Position numbers and translations under genes: made by a program. Positions 24,501-36,615 of a stretch of 64,000 nucleotides of DNA are shown piece after piece. The stretch is from contig JAHRHY010000024.1 of NCBI GenBank assembly GCA_019671135.1, positions 310,001 to 374,000 on the forward strand, written 5' to 3'. The notes beneath the pieces are model-generated. The model saw nothing but the letters and a program-made list of their open reading frames with translations. It did not search any database and was not told the origin of the DNA. This DNA comes from Linnemannia hyalina. Lineage: Eukaryota > Mortierellomycota > Mortierellomycetes > Mortierellales > Mortierellaceae. Every line of letters begins with the position of its first letter. The first letter of the stretch is position 1.

Positions 24501-24999
24501 TCGGTCCCAGACGAGTTCCAGAACCGTCAGCATGCTTTGAGCAGAGACTTCGAGGATATTCGGAAACAGGTCAGCATGAGTTCTGTGATTGTCACGCAGC
24601 GCCGGTCTTTGGAGGAGATGGCGTTCAGGCTGGAGTCGTTGGAGCATTTGAATGGTCTCAAAGATGAGCTGAAGGAGGAGACAAAGTTCAACGGCAACCA
24701 TGGCAACGGAAACAGTAACGTCTACGCCTATGGAAATGGCCAAGGCAACGGCAAGGTCGCTCCTACACACCTTGCTGCCCCTGACTCCAAGGATGGCAAG
24801 TATGGATCCGACACCGTCAGCACCAAGACCAAAGGTATGTATCATGGGCGCCAGTTTTTTTCCGTATTGCCATTGTGAGGGTGAGGTGTCTCTTTCAATG
24901 CGTGAATATTAACACTTTTTCCGTACTATTGTTGAAATGGAAATAGAGAAAAAATGGAGCCGGTTCCAGGCCAAGGTCAAGAAACTCACCAGGCGCTAA
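18509..24999 (+). CDS. Giant actin-binding CH-CH / spectrin-like protein
   Basis: Five exons: 18509-19123, 19454-22910, 23007-23066, 23152-24834, 24947-24999, giving 1955 aa. Two calponin-homology domains form an actin-binding unit: CH1 at about residues 80-195 (QKTTFMRWVN, DLKDGKRLIGLLEVVS, GNEDIVDGNVKLTLGLIWNII) and CH2 at about 222-335 (ALLRWVRLQL, FHRSWKTGVAFAALIH, LLDPEDL). A highly charged Glu/Arg single-helix-like stretch covers about 377-457. From about residue 490 onward the protein is almost entirely helical, with spaced Trp and heptad patterns typical of spectrin repeats (LLDWVERQ, MWQELDTLWTAF, VWDSIQIRHKGL). No EF-hand loop or GAS2 domain is visible at the C-terminus, which ends in a short basic tail (KKWSRFQAKVKKLTRR) encoded by the last exon. 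It is probably an actin crosslinker or cortical scaffold of the alpha-actinin/spectrin lineage. Paralogy to fungal alpha-actinin is inference. Confidence 0.9.
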
Positions 25000-26154
25000 A
25001 CCAACCAACCAGTCATCCAGCCCAGGAACAGGAATCGTTAACCGACAACAGACAACCGACAACAGACAACCGACAAATGTTTTTTTATTTTGCTATTCAA
25101 TACCTATACCCTCTCACAACCAACACTACACCCACACTTGCAACATCCAACAACACAACACAACAACAAACAACAAACAACAACCATCATTGGGGATATG
25201 TATTTACCTCTTCCCCACCCCACACCCACTCTTTTTGTTACGAACCTCGAAAAGAATCTTTAATGACCTACCCAAAACTTATTTTAGTTTGTGATGAATC
25301 CCTAATGACCTACCTACCAACAACAATAACAATAACACAGCATACACAAAAAAAAGCTGAATAATAAATACATAGCTATAAATACTACCCCATTCATGAA
25401 GGGAACGATGGGCTAGAGGAGTGATCAGGTAGTGACAACGGAAGGACAGAGTGGGACATTTGGATGGGAGAGGGATAGGGAAGTGTGGTTTATTGCTTGG
25501 CGTTTGTTAATGTGCATTATTTAGGTGGATCTTTCATGGTGGAGACCCTCTTTTTTTTTCTTCTTTGTGCTGCCTCTTCTTTTTTTCATCGAGGGTGCCA
25601 CAATCGAGTTTTTCTTGCCCAGATTTTGCCTCCTTTCTTCTACCTCTCTGAGGAACATTTTCTACACACTCACACACACACTCGGTCGCTTGCGCAGGAC
25701 AGTACAAAAAGGATCGAAATGTACGCCTTTTTTGTTCTTGCTTGAAACGGAATAGGAGACAGAAGGGATGTGAAGATTGAAATGAATGACAATCACACAA
25801 AAAGGTGAATTTATAGTCGTCGACGACAATGAGGAACAGGAAACCGCAATGATAGATCTACATACACTCATCTACACAAAAGGAAGTCGACGCGTCCGTT
25901 ATGAACGAGGAAGAAAGCATGGTTTTCGGACTTGTGTCTAGGACAAAACAAATAAATAAGGCGCCCGGACAGATTGCCTTTCTTCTCCTACCTCTGAACT
26001 TTTTTTTCACCCCATGTCAACACCTACACCCGCCTCCCATTAGCATACAAACCCTTCTCCTACTGCCTCTTATCCGATATCATGCACATACTCCATTGAC
26101 ATCTTGAACAAACCAAGCAAGCAAACGAACAAAACAACCTAAACTAACTACAAA
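25000..26154. other. 3' UTR and gene-poor spacer
   Basis: Directly after the stop at 24999 there are CAACAAC-rich and short AC-rich repeats (25030-25190) and an AATAAATA string near 25364 that could serve as a polyadenylation signal. Further right the DNA is unremarkable, with T-runs. I see no supported gene. Confidence 0.35.
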
Positions 26155-26340
26155 ATGGCATCCCCTCTTCATCGACAAGCCATGCCCGGAGCGGGGCTGC
26201 AAAACGCCAGTATATCACCTCTTTTATCCCATTTACTCGAGCTCGTCTTCGGCTTCGGCGCCAGCGTCTGGATTGAGCAAAAAGATGGGGGAGTTGCTGA
26301 CCTCCTTGATCCGGAACCAGCAACCACTCCAACTCTGTGA
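26155..26340 (+). CDS. Possible small protein (61 codons), doubtful
   Basis: Open frame of 61 codons with an ATG in favourable context (ACAAAATGG) after a leader of CAAGCAAAC/AACAAA type resembling those before real genes here. The predicted product is hydrophobic in its middle (LSHLLELVFGFGAS) and acidic near the end (DLLDPEP). A GTACGT donor-like sequence follows the stop at 26346, so a spliced form is possible. It has no recognisable domain. The antisense frame over the same bases is also open, which lowers confidence. Confidence 0.25.
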   Translation: MASPLHRQAMPGAGLQNASISPLLSHLLELVFGFGASVWIEQKDGGVADLLDPEPATTPTL

Positions 26341-28271
26341 GCAAGGTACGTATAAAACTATGAAGTATAGGCCGTGTTGATACTAGATGTGGTGTGCATG
26401 CAAAGATGGAAGTTAGTCCGTGCAGGGAGAAACCGAGAAGTTGAGAGAAAACCCCCTAATAAGGGCTTCGTCAATTCCTCTCCTTGCCTCACCTCTTGCT
26501 ACGTATTAGCACAAGGTCGCGATATCAAGAAGCTCAACCCTCAGAGTACCGAGGTCGCCACTCATAGAATTTTTTAGTTATTTTAGTGCTATACCTCCAC
26601 TAGAATGCCATTCACTCATGTTCATGGTCATGAGAATGAAGAATGAAGTTCAAAATCATGACCATTACGCATGTCGTGGTTTACTTCATACAAAACCGCA
26701 ATGGCACATTTTTATTGTTAATTGGTACTAAGAAAAAGATATTGATATACGAAGAACGAACAAAGGTAAGAAGAGCTTCATATCGCTAGAAGGAAAACTG
26801 AGGAGTATCCGCGCGCACAGTGTTCTCGGCCTTCCTTCACGAAGGTACGTCACGCAGCCTTACCCAAACGTCTACTCGTCTCTGTCGTCTCGGAAAAGCT
26901 TGTCCACGTGGTTTCTTGCCTTTGTCGTCCGTTTCTTACTTTTGCTCGAAGACACCTCCTCACGCTCGGACATAAGAGTCGCTGGTGGGCTATACCTCTG
27001 ACTCGTGTTTATATATTCGCTTCAAGGCCAGACGGACGATTCATCAGGAGGTAAAGGAGGTCAACGATCGACGTGACACTTGCACGCATCTCCTTTGATA
27101 CTTTTCTTGAACTATATTTCGGGGATCTGGAGTGTGAGTGATATGGCTGAAATGCTGACTCACACGCGACGATGCGCCATGGTGTGAGCTGTGTTTTGCG
27201 CCTCGTTTTTTTTTTTTTTGTGGGTGATGGAAGAGCGAGTGGAATCGTGGTTATACTGTTTATTTACAAGTGATCCATTGTAATCAATGAGCTCATCGCG
27301 TTTTTTAAAAAAGGCGCCAGACGAACGTTCCTTCCATGGGTCATTTTTATCTGATTAGCCGACCCTGCGGTAGATGGTGACCTACAACCTTCTTTTTTTT
27401 TTAGTATCTTACAAAGTCGAATACTCAGAAGTGATGTTGTAGATGGCATCGTTTCGTAAGATGAAAAATAGCGGCGGCTAATGGTGTCGCTTATATTGCC
27501 CTCCTCGATCTCATCGTCATCGACCACTGCTTTAGTCTTCCTATAAGCTCCAACAAATAGAATTTTGTGTGAAATCGATTTCATCGCATATTTTGGATGG
27601 AGACTTTCTGAGGATGTATTTGTGTGTTGCGCATCATGATTTTGCTTATACACATTTCAATGGTCATAATACTCAACTCAGAGGATAAGGCTGTATGTAT
27701 GGAATCTCAGTCCAGTCTAGCAAGGTGGTAACCCAAAATCAATAGCAAGAAGAGAATACCAGTCCTCTCCTTGAGCGTTTTCTTCCTCTTGTTGATATTG
27801 TCATGTTCTACTTCAAGGATACGGCCTTTTCACGTCATGTCGCCTTTTTAACCTTTGAATATGCTGCAGCTTGAATGATTGCTGAGTAAACCTCGTGGAT
27901 CAATTTCTCGGTGTATTGCTTCCATGACGTTTGAGCATTGCGAAAAAAAAATCGTATTCGATAAATGGCTCCACTGTGAGGATAGATTCACGCAGTATTC
28001 TATGAGTGCCTTGACTCAATGACTCATGTTTGTTTCTACATGTTCATGTATACATTCTAATATCGAATGATCCAAAGCAAGAAAATATTACCACTGAAGG
28101 ATACCCTAATGTGCACCTGTCTAATTTGTAGACGTGTAGCAACTGTAGCGAGGATACCGTTTTTTCTTGGTTACATACTTCAGTTCATGTGCTCTATGCG
28201 TCCAATGTAGTTTTGTATTAAAACGTCCAAGTACAGGATACTACTCTGACAGGCATTTGTCTCGTCTTTAT
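26341..28271. other. Gene-poor AT-leaning DNA
   Basis: About 1.9 kb, more AT-rich than the flanking coding blocks. It contains only one open frame above 120 codons (27264-27653, minus), with no recognised motif. I see no inverted terminal repeats, reverse-transcriptase motifs or integrase motifs that would support a mobile element. Confidence 0.35.
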
Positions 28272-28892
28272 CTATTTTTTGCACACATACACTTTTGTCT
28301 CCAAGGGCATGCGCTTTCTGCCTATTAGATGTTCCTTGAGCTTGTTGTAGTGAAGGATGAAAAAATCGTTTGAGATCGTCACTACGGCCTGTTTCGCGAC
28401 AGGAAAAAAAAGAGATCGACACCTCGCACAGACGACTAATCGATGGTATACTGCGCCCTTTCCGTTTATTATTGCATTCATATTCATGGATAGACGCTCT
28501 TGCTGGTTATGTTCTCTTTTTCTTTTTTTCTTGCTCACATAGCGCTTCTTGCGTACCAAGGGGAGGTTTTTTTTCTGTCCACAGAAGCATTTAACAGTAG
28601 CTTGACTTGATTCAAAAAAACGTACCAGCTGGAGAAAGTGCGGTAAAAAAGGAGCCATGGAGGGACGTATGGCCAGATTCGACTTGAACTGGCCGTGACC
28701 AATTCTGATCACCACCATATTCTCTTCCTTCTTTTTTGCGCCCACCGATCCTCCGATCGCATTTAACAGACAGTCGATCACTGTTCTGAATTCTTCCTGC
28801 CTAGCGCGCTCTATCCCATGCATGACATTTGTAGAGCATATTGTGGCCACTGTAGAAGTCACCCAGTAGTTCTCGTACCAGCTCCAACTCAC
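28272..28892 (-). other. Unassigned open frame of 206 codons
   Basis: The longest frame in the 25-30.7 kb gap, on the minus strand. It opens with a GTG rather than ATG; the first ATG is about 22 codons in (HGIERARQEEF follows it). The part up to the LPHFLQLVR segment has balanced amino-acid composition; after that come Lys-rich runs from A-tracts. A second minus frame (28801-29031) overlaps its start, so a frameshifted relic is possible. No domain was recognised. I treat it as unproven and possibly non-coding. Confidence 0.2.
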
Positions 28893-30688
<1,796 letters not shown>

Positions 30689-33035
30689 TTACAGAATATC
30701 CATGTAGGCCGTGGTAGAAGCCTCGCGACGAAGGGCAGGCTGTGCTTGTGGCGTGCTAGTGGTTCCAGAAAATGAAGCGGATCGACGGAATTGCGCAGGG
30801 AGGTGAAGGATAGACTCGTCGACAGATCCGTCTTGAGACGCGGTAGTACTTGGAACGCGTCGTCGGTAGGGGTGGTGCAGCTGGCGCGTGTCATGTCGAC
30901 GGATGACACCCCTGCTGCCTCGGGTCGATCCAAAGGCTGGTGTCGTAGGTGTTCCTGGGGTTGTGAGGGTATCGGCTGGAACCTCAGGTTCGACTTCCAT
31001 CATGGCAGCCTCGTTGCTTTCGCTCTGAGCTGTCGTGGCGGATTCTTGAAAGGCAAGAGTAGCAGTATCATCCATAGGTTCCTTCGCTACCGATTCCTGA
31101 GGCTGAGAGAGGGAGGGGCTCCAGACTGGCGGCTGCTCCAAGAAGGAGCTCTCTTCCGACATCTCGTACTCCAATAAGGGCATCGACGCTTGACGTCGCA
31201 GCACCGGGACTCTCCGAACTCTAGACTCCTTACCCTCACTAGTACCCGCAGCACCAGCAGAACTGCCAGTTACAGAGAGGGAAGATCTGGGACCCCTTCT
31301 CGCAGACGAGACTTCTGAGAATGTACGACGAAGCATAGGCGGAGACCAGAGGGTATCAAGGCTGGAAGCAATGTTCGCAAGTGTGTTGGGTCCGTTATCG
31401 CTGAGGACGCTGTCCAAGGAACCGCCTGCCTCAGGGGTCCAGCTGCTCGAGCTTGGGCTTAGAGTTGACGATGATGATGACCCCTTGTTGTTCTCGACAG
31501 ATGCAGACTGGTACCAGGGAGACGAAGTAGATGAAGGCGGCGAGGAGGAGACAGCGGTGTTGCTAAAGCTCTTCTGGGAGAGGATTCGATTTTTGTAATC
31601 GGCGTACCCCACGTACGGGAGATTCCAGTCGACAATATCTCGTGAGGAAAGGCGACTGTAGGTGTCTTCGTCCATTATAGGAATATAGTCCTTTTCAATG
31701 GAGGAGCTAGATCGGTAAGAAAAGACTATGTTCTTGGACTCGTCGATCTGGACAGACTTTGGCGGTGACAGGGACGACTTTCTTCTATGGGACGACCAGA
31801 GGACCGAGGGTGGGATGGAGGAAAGGGGGTGATCGAGTTTTGATTTCTTTCTTTGACGAGGGGTTGATCCTTGTGATGACTGTGGTTATGGATGTGAGGG
31901 AGGTCAGTGTAGGTTTGATTCAGGGACGAGAGAGTGAGGGGTTAGGGAGTGTTGAATGATGTGCATCGGTTAAGAAAGAGAATTAGTGGCAAAATAAAAT
32001 ACTTTTTTTTTTTTCCCAGGAGAGTGTGTATGTTCATTGTCGTACCTGAGACGATAACGACGACGATGGCGACGATGATTCCGACGGAGGTGAGAGCGAT
32101 CCCCGCTCATTGGTCGAGGGAGACGATCTTGAATCGGGGGATTTGCCTCCTTCCGAAGACGACAACGAAGAAGAAGAAGGCATCAAGGACTGCTGCCGAT
32201 CATGGGTTGACGTTTCGGATACCACGGAGAGAGAGTGAGGAGGAGGAAGGGAGAGTAACAACTCTTTCCGACGCTGTCTGCTCCGTTTGGGCGAGGAATT
32301 GGGCAAAGTTGCATCCATTGATGAGCTGCCGCTGGAGTTGGACATGACAGACGATAAGGTTTCGGATGATCCGACGCTACTGCTGCTGCTGCTGCTGGAG
32401 TTGGACTGGACAACAATAGTAGGATCAAGCGTGACAGGCACAGCGCATATTTGCTTGTTGGCTGCAGTGTTGGCCTTTGTCAGTCGGATCAACTCCACCT
32501 CCTCGGGCGTCATCTTGGCCAATTGCGCAAAGAGCGTCCACCCAGCTGTTGGTTTCTTGTAGTCGTTATTATTATCTTTGCTGCTGGAAGGAGTGTTGTT
32601 GTTGTCGTCGTTTTCGAGGTAGGTGTAGCTCTTCATCCCACTGTCGCTGTTGCTGATATTAGAACTGTGGTGGCTGGTGGTACTGCTGCTGCTGCTGGTA
32701 TTGCTGATGGAATTAGGAATGAGATTGATATCAGTCGCCGCAGAAGAGCTTCTCTGGAGAGATGATTTCGACTGATGGTTATCCCCGCTGTCGTCCATGT
32801 CCTTGTCCATGTCCTGGAGGGTATATGGCGTAGGGGAGCGGGTGAATCTGGGCTTGTGAGGAGGGGACGACATATGGACAGAGGGAGGATTTTGGACAGG
32901 GCTGACAGAAGGAGCAGCTGTGGAGGTGTTGGTATGAGAGAATAAGCCAGTTGGGTCTGTGCCTGCGGGGGTTGTTGTCCCTGATGTTGTTGCTGTAAGG
33001 TCTGTTGTTGAGGATGCAGAGTTCAATTGGGTCAT
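30689..33035 (-). CDS. Ser-rich protein of unknown function with conserved-looking blocks
   Basis: Two minus-strand exons: 32046-33035 and 30689-31879, giving 726 aa, with a GTACGA donor and CACAG acceptor in phase 0. The ATG at 33035 is the first in frame after a pyrimidine-rich leader; codons upstream of it only translate the CT repeat. Most of the sequence is Ser/Thr/Pro/Asn-rich and probably disordered. Two non-repetitive blocks stand out. One is at about residues 161-205 (AGWTLFAQLAKMTPEEVELI followed by a KANTAANKQICAVPV segment). The other is at about 366-430 (KSVQIDESKNIVFSYRSSS, then EKDYIPIMDEDTYSRL and NLPYVGYADYKNRILSQKSF). Multiple RRxS/RxxS sites suggest kinase regulation, which is inference. 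No known domain was recognised. Confidence 0.75.
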
Positions 33036-33924
33036 TTGTGTAGGGAGAGAGAGAGAGAGGGGGGGGAATGAAGTGAGAAATGTCAGTGGAAGGAGAAGTG
33101 TGAAGGATGGTGAGAGGGAGGGAGGGAGGGAGAGAGAGAGAGAGAGCGATGGAGGGAGAGCAAAGGAGACAGAGATGGAGAGCAATGGGTAATGGTATGA
33201 TACGGAGTGAAGAGAAGAGAGACACAGCAGAGGGAAAGAAGAAGCAAGCGGCTGCTCTCTTTCCAGGGGATTGTCGCCTTTATATGATTAACAGTGAAGG
33301 TGCCGTGCGAGAGTGTGTGTGTGGAAGTGTGTGATGCGCACTGACAGGACAGGAGAACACATAAAACAGAGTCAATCGACCCTTGACGCTCTGTCACTTG
33401 ACACTCACCACTTACTGCCGGCATGTAATTCATTTCAGCTCCGCCCTTACTTGCTTGCACAACCCATGCCCATGTCCCCCTTCTACACTTCCTTCCACAC
33501 CATTGCGCACTCTTGCTCTCCCTCTCTCTTGGCTTAGCCTGCGCAAAATGCTCGCCGTCTTTTCCTTATTGTTTTCTGCTCTCTTTGCTCTCTTTTGCCA
33601 CCCTTTTCTCTACTCTCAACCATTCAACCTTCGACTCGGAGCATCCACCTAATTATTCTTCTTTCCAATGTTCACATACATACACAAACACACACGTACA
33701 ACTACATATCTCCTCAGCCCATGTCAAACAAGAACAAGCAACGCCTCATTGCCACAAAACTGAACTGTAAAAAAAAGACATGCCTCCTCTCGTCTCGCCA
33801 CATATGTTCCTCCTCGCTTTAGGTTGACTTTAATCTATCATCGCTTATTTGTCCTGTAATATAAGTGGATGGTATTCTTTTCCTGCTACTACCTGTTGTT
33901 CTGCCCAACATGCCATTGGTTGGC
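33036..33924. promoter_or_regulatory. Leader/promoter of the Ser-rich gene and 3' region of WD40 gene
   Basis: Between 33040 and 33160 the plus strand is GA/GGA-repeat rich, so it is CT-rich in the sense of the minus-strand gene starting at 33035. The remainder (33200-33924) has AC-rich microsatellite-like runs (about 33670-33710) and the 3' UTR of the gene ending at 33925. No further gene is supported. Confidence 0.4.
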
Positions 33925-35719
33925 TCATGCAGAAGTCGTCGAGTAGAACTTGATCGATTTGTCCTCCGATACCGACACAAACCTGTTACCCTGCTTGTTC
34001 CAAGCAAGTCCCCAGACCTATATCAAACACAGCCGAAAAAATGCCTTTTAGTATCCGTAGCTCGAACTACTACTTCAGACAGTAAGACACACAAAAGCAA
34101 CATAAAGAGGAGCAGACTCAATTGACATTGGGGTTATTTGCAGAGCGTCACACGCTTTGTGTGGATTCGAAAACAAGATCATTTACCTGATCGCTGTGTC
34201 CGTCCATGGTGTCAATGCACTGGTCAGCGACCAAATCCCACAGCTTGACCTTGTTGTCACTCGATCTATTTGTTTACAAACATGCGCAAATATCAGTGCC
34301 AATCTGACAAATGTCAATCACCTGCACGCCAATAGCCACATTCTCACTCTCATCATGTTCTTCGTCCCAATAAAACAAGCAACGGCACTTACCCACTGGA
34401 AATATGAACACCGTCGCTGCTGACAGCAACACTCAGGACCCATGCAGAGTGTCCAGAGAGTGTGCGGATTGTATCTCCATGTACACTAAAGAATAGTCCA
34501 CATTTGTAAAGCAAAGGTTCCTGTTAGTCAACATCCATAGACTCTGTCCTGTCACGATCAACTCCTAAAGCGAAGAAGAGGGTCCTTACGCATCGTGAAT
34601 CATGATCCTCTTGTCGTCCGATCCTGTCACCAGCTTCGTCGAGTCAGCCGAGAAGGCGAGTGAGCGAACAGTCATGGCGTGGCCTATTTTGACAAGAATA
34701 TCATCGACCGCGTTAGCTCACAGCAAGATCAACGCCGTCTGTGAAAATAATGTAGACGCAGTAGAGGAACAAACTTTACCCTTGAAGGTGTGGCGGAGCT
34801 TGCCGGTGGCAACGTCAAACAAGAGAACGGTGGACGAATCAGACGATGCCTCAGTTCCGCACGCAACGTATTCTCCGTTAGGACTCTATAAGCAAGATAT
34901 ATGAACAGGGCGATGTTCCGATAGGTTAAGTCCAGATCTCCTACATTCCTGACGCGCCTCTAGATCTCACTTGACCTCGAAAACTTACATAAGCGACGCT
35001 CATCGCAAATTTGCCACGGCCCTCGAATGTCTGCACTTTCTCGCCGCTTTCCACGCTGTACTGGTTGATATCTCCGGAAGCCGTTCCAGTGGCAATGTGC
35101 TTCGAGTCAGGTGAGAACTTTGCCGTCCATGCTTGAACTAGTAGTAATAACGAAAACAGCGTCAGTGAGTACAGCGCTCCTGCACATTCACTATGCGAAC
35201 GCCGATTAAGACCCGACAAAGCAACGGATCTTTACCTGCTCCAGCGTCAATGATCTTGTGTTGCTTGAGCTGCTCCAAGTCCCAGATTCTAATTTGGCTG
35301 TCCAATGAAGTCGACACCGCCACTAAGTGCGAGAAAAATAATGACAACCGTGTCAGAACCATTCATTCCTGAGGAGAAACGATAACCATGATATTCTTGC
35401 ACTAAACAAAAATGTCCCGTAAGTCGCCGTTCATACATGTTCCTTCGGCGTTGGTATCGACAGAGTTGACGCCAAGCTGGTGACCCGTCAACGTTCCCTT
35501 CAGCTCTCCGTTCTCTGCGTTCCTATGAACAATAATGAGACATGGTCTGTCAGTGCACTCAGTCCATAAAACTCATACGATGAGTTTCCTTGAAGCCGCT
35601 GTCTTGGCTTACCAGACTTTGACGGTGTTATCAAGCGAACCAGTCACAAGGGCGTTCTTGGAGGACCATGCCGCGCTCCAGATGCCGGCGTCGTGAGCTA
35701 ATTTTCCCCAAGGTGCCAT
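33925..35719 (-). CDS. SKI8: WD40 protein, Ski8/WDR61 homologue
   Basis: Nine minus-strand exons: 35613-35719, 35437-35522, 35236-35322, 34989-35137, 34780-34885, 34590-34683, 34393-34485, 34187-34265, 33925-34017, giving 297 aa (human WDR61 has about 305). The product is a seven-bladed beta-propeller. Blades are recognisable as AHDAGIWSAAW/VTGSLDDTVKVW, GHQLGVNSV/SLDSQIRIWDLEQ, AWTAKFSPDSKHIATG, GHAMTVRSLAFS/LVTGSDDKRI, GHSAWVLSVAVSSDG/SSDNKVKLWDL and GHSDQVWGLAW/SEDKSIKFY. Ski8 joins the Ski2-Ski3 helicase complex that feeds the cytoplasmic exosome; WDR61 is also in the Paf1 complex. The N-terminus is the weak point: the ATG at 35719 reads straight into the first blade with six extra residues, whereas relatives have about twice that, so a short upstream exon is possible. 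Confidence 0.9.
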
Positions 35720-36615
35720 GCAAACAAGAAACGCGTTAGTTCCTCAATCCTGCTAACTCTTTGATTCGCTGTCCTTGTTTTTTTTTTCCTGTGCTGCTAT
35801 GGCAATTGCCTTGTTACCGTTGTTCTTTGTAAGGCTTGTGACGAATTGAGTAGGCTAGAGGATGAGAAGTGTACGATGGAACGGAAGACAGGCGTGATGC
35901 CAGAGAAGTAAGAGTTGTGTCCTGTTGAATATGTATGCTTGCACGCGTGATAACATATCGCGTGTATGCTCCTTGTGTGTGTCTTCGGTAAGTGAATTCC
36001 GGCATGGTTACCATGGTGTCGTGTGTGTCCTGAGCGTGTCCTGAGTGTGTCCTGAGTGGTGTTCGTGAGAGAGGACTGAAGAACAAAGAACAAATCGAGA
36101 GCAGAGCGAGTGACTGCAGAATCGAGCAGACATGGGTCCAGCACGGGCTGTTTACTTGCGGCTTAGCGCAGCAGGGCATTATTCCTCCTTTAGGTGTTTC
36201 CTTTAGGTGTTTCCTTGGCCCTTCTGTCAGTCTGCCGTGCCTGGGTCTGAACCTTCCACAGAGTCAGTCAGTTGTCGTCACTTTCAGCTTTTTTTCCTTC
36301 CTTCCGCTTCCTTTGCATTCCTTTCCTTTTCTCTTCTTTTCTTTTCTATTTCTTCACACGCCTTCATTATCCGCTTCCTTCCTTCGCTTTCTCTCTCCTT
36401 CCCTTTTACCTTCTCTGCCTTCCCTCCTTCACATCCCTTCTTTTTCCTCCTCCGAGTCATTCATTCTGCTCACCTTTCATACTTTCTCCCTTTCTTTCCT
36501 ACCCCGCGTTTCCCGACCCCCCCGTCACACACTCACGGACTAGTCGCCCTTGCTTACCCACACCATCCTCTTCTTTCCCTTTCTCAGCAAAATCAACAAA
36601 CGCATATAAGCAACA
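35720..36615. promoter_or_regulatory. Divergent promoter between WD40 gene and MPP-alpha
   Basis: About 0.9 kb. The right part (36280-36600) is strongly C/T-rich on plus and leads into the MPP-alpha start; an ATATAAG string lies at 36604-36610. Near 36027-36060 there are about three tandem copies of an 11-bp GTGTCCTGAG-type unit. An upstream exon for the WD40 gene could hide here, but I could not find a frame-consistent one. Confidence 0.4.
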
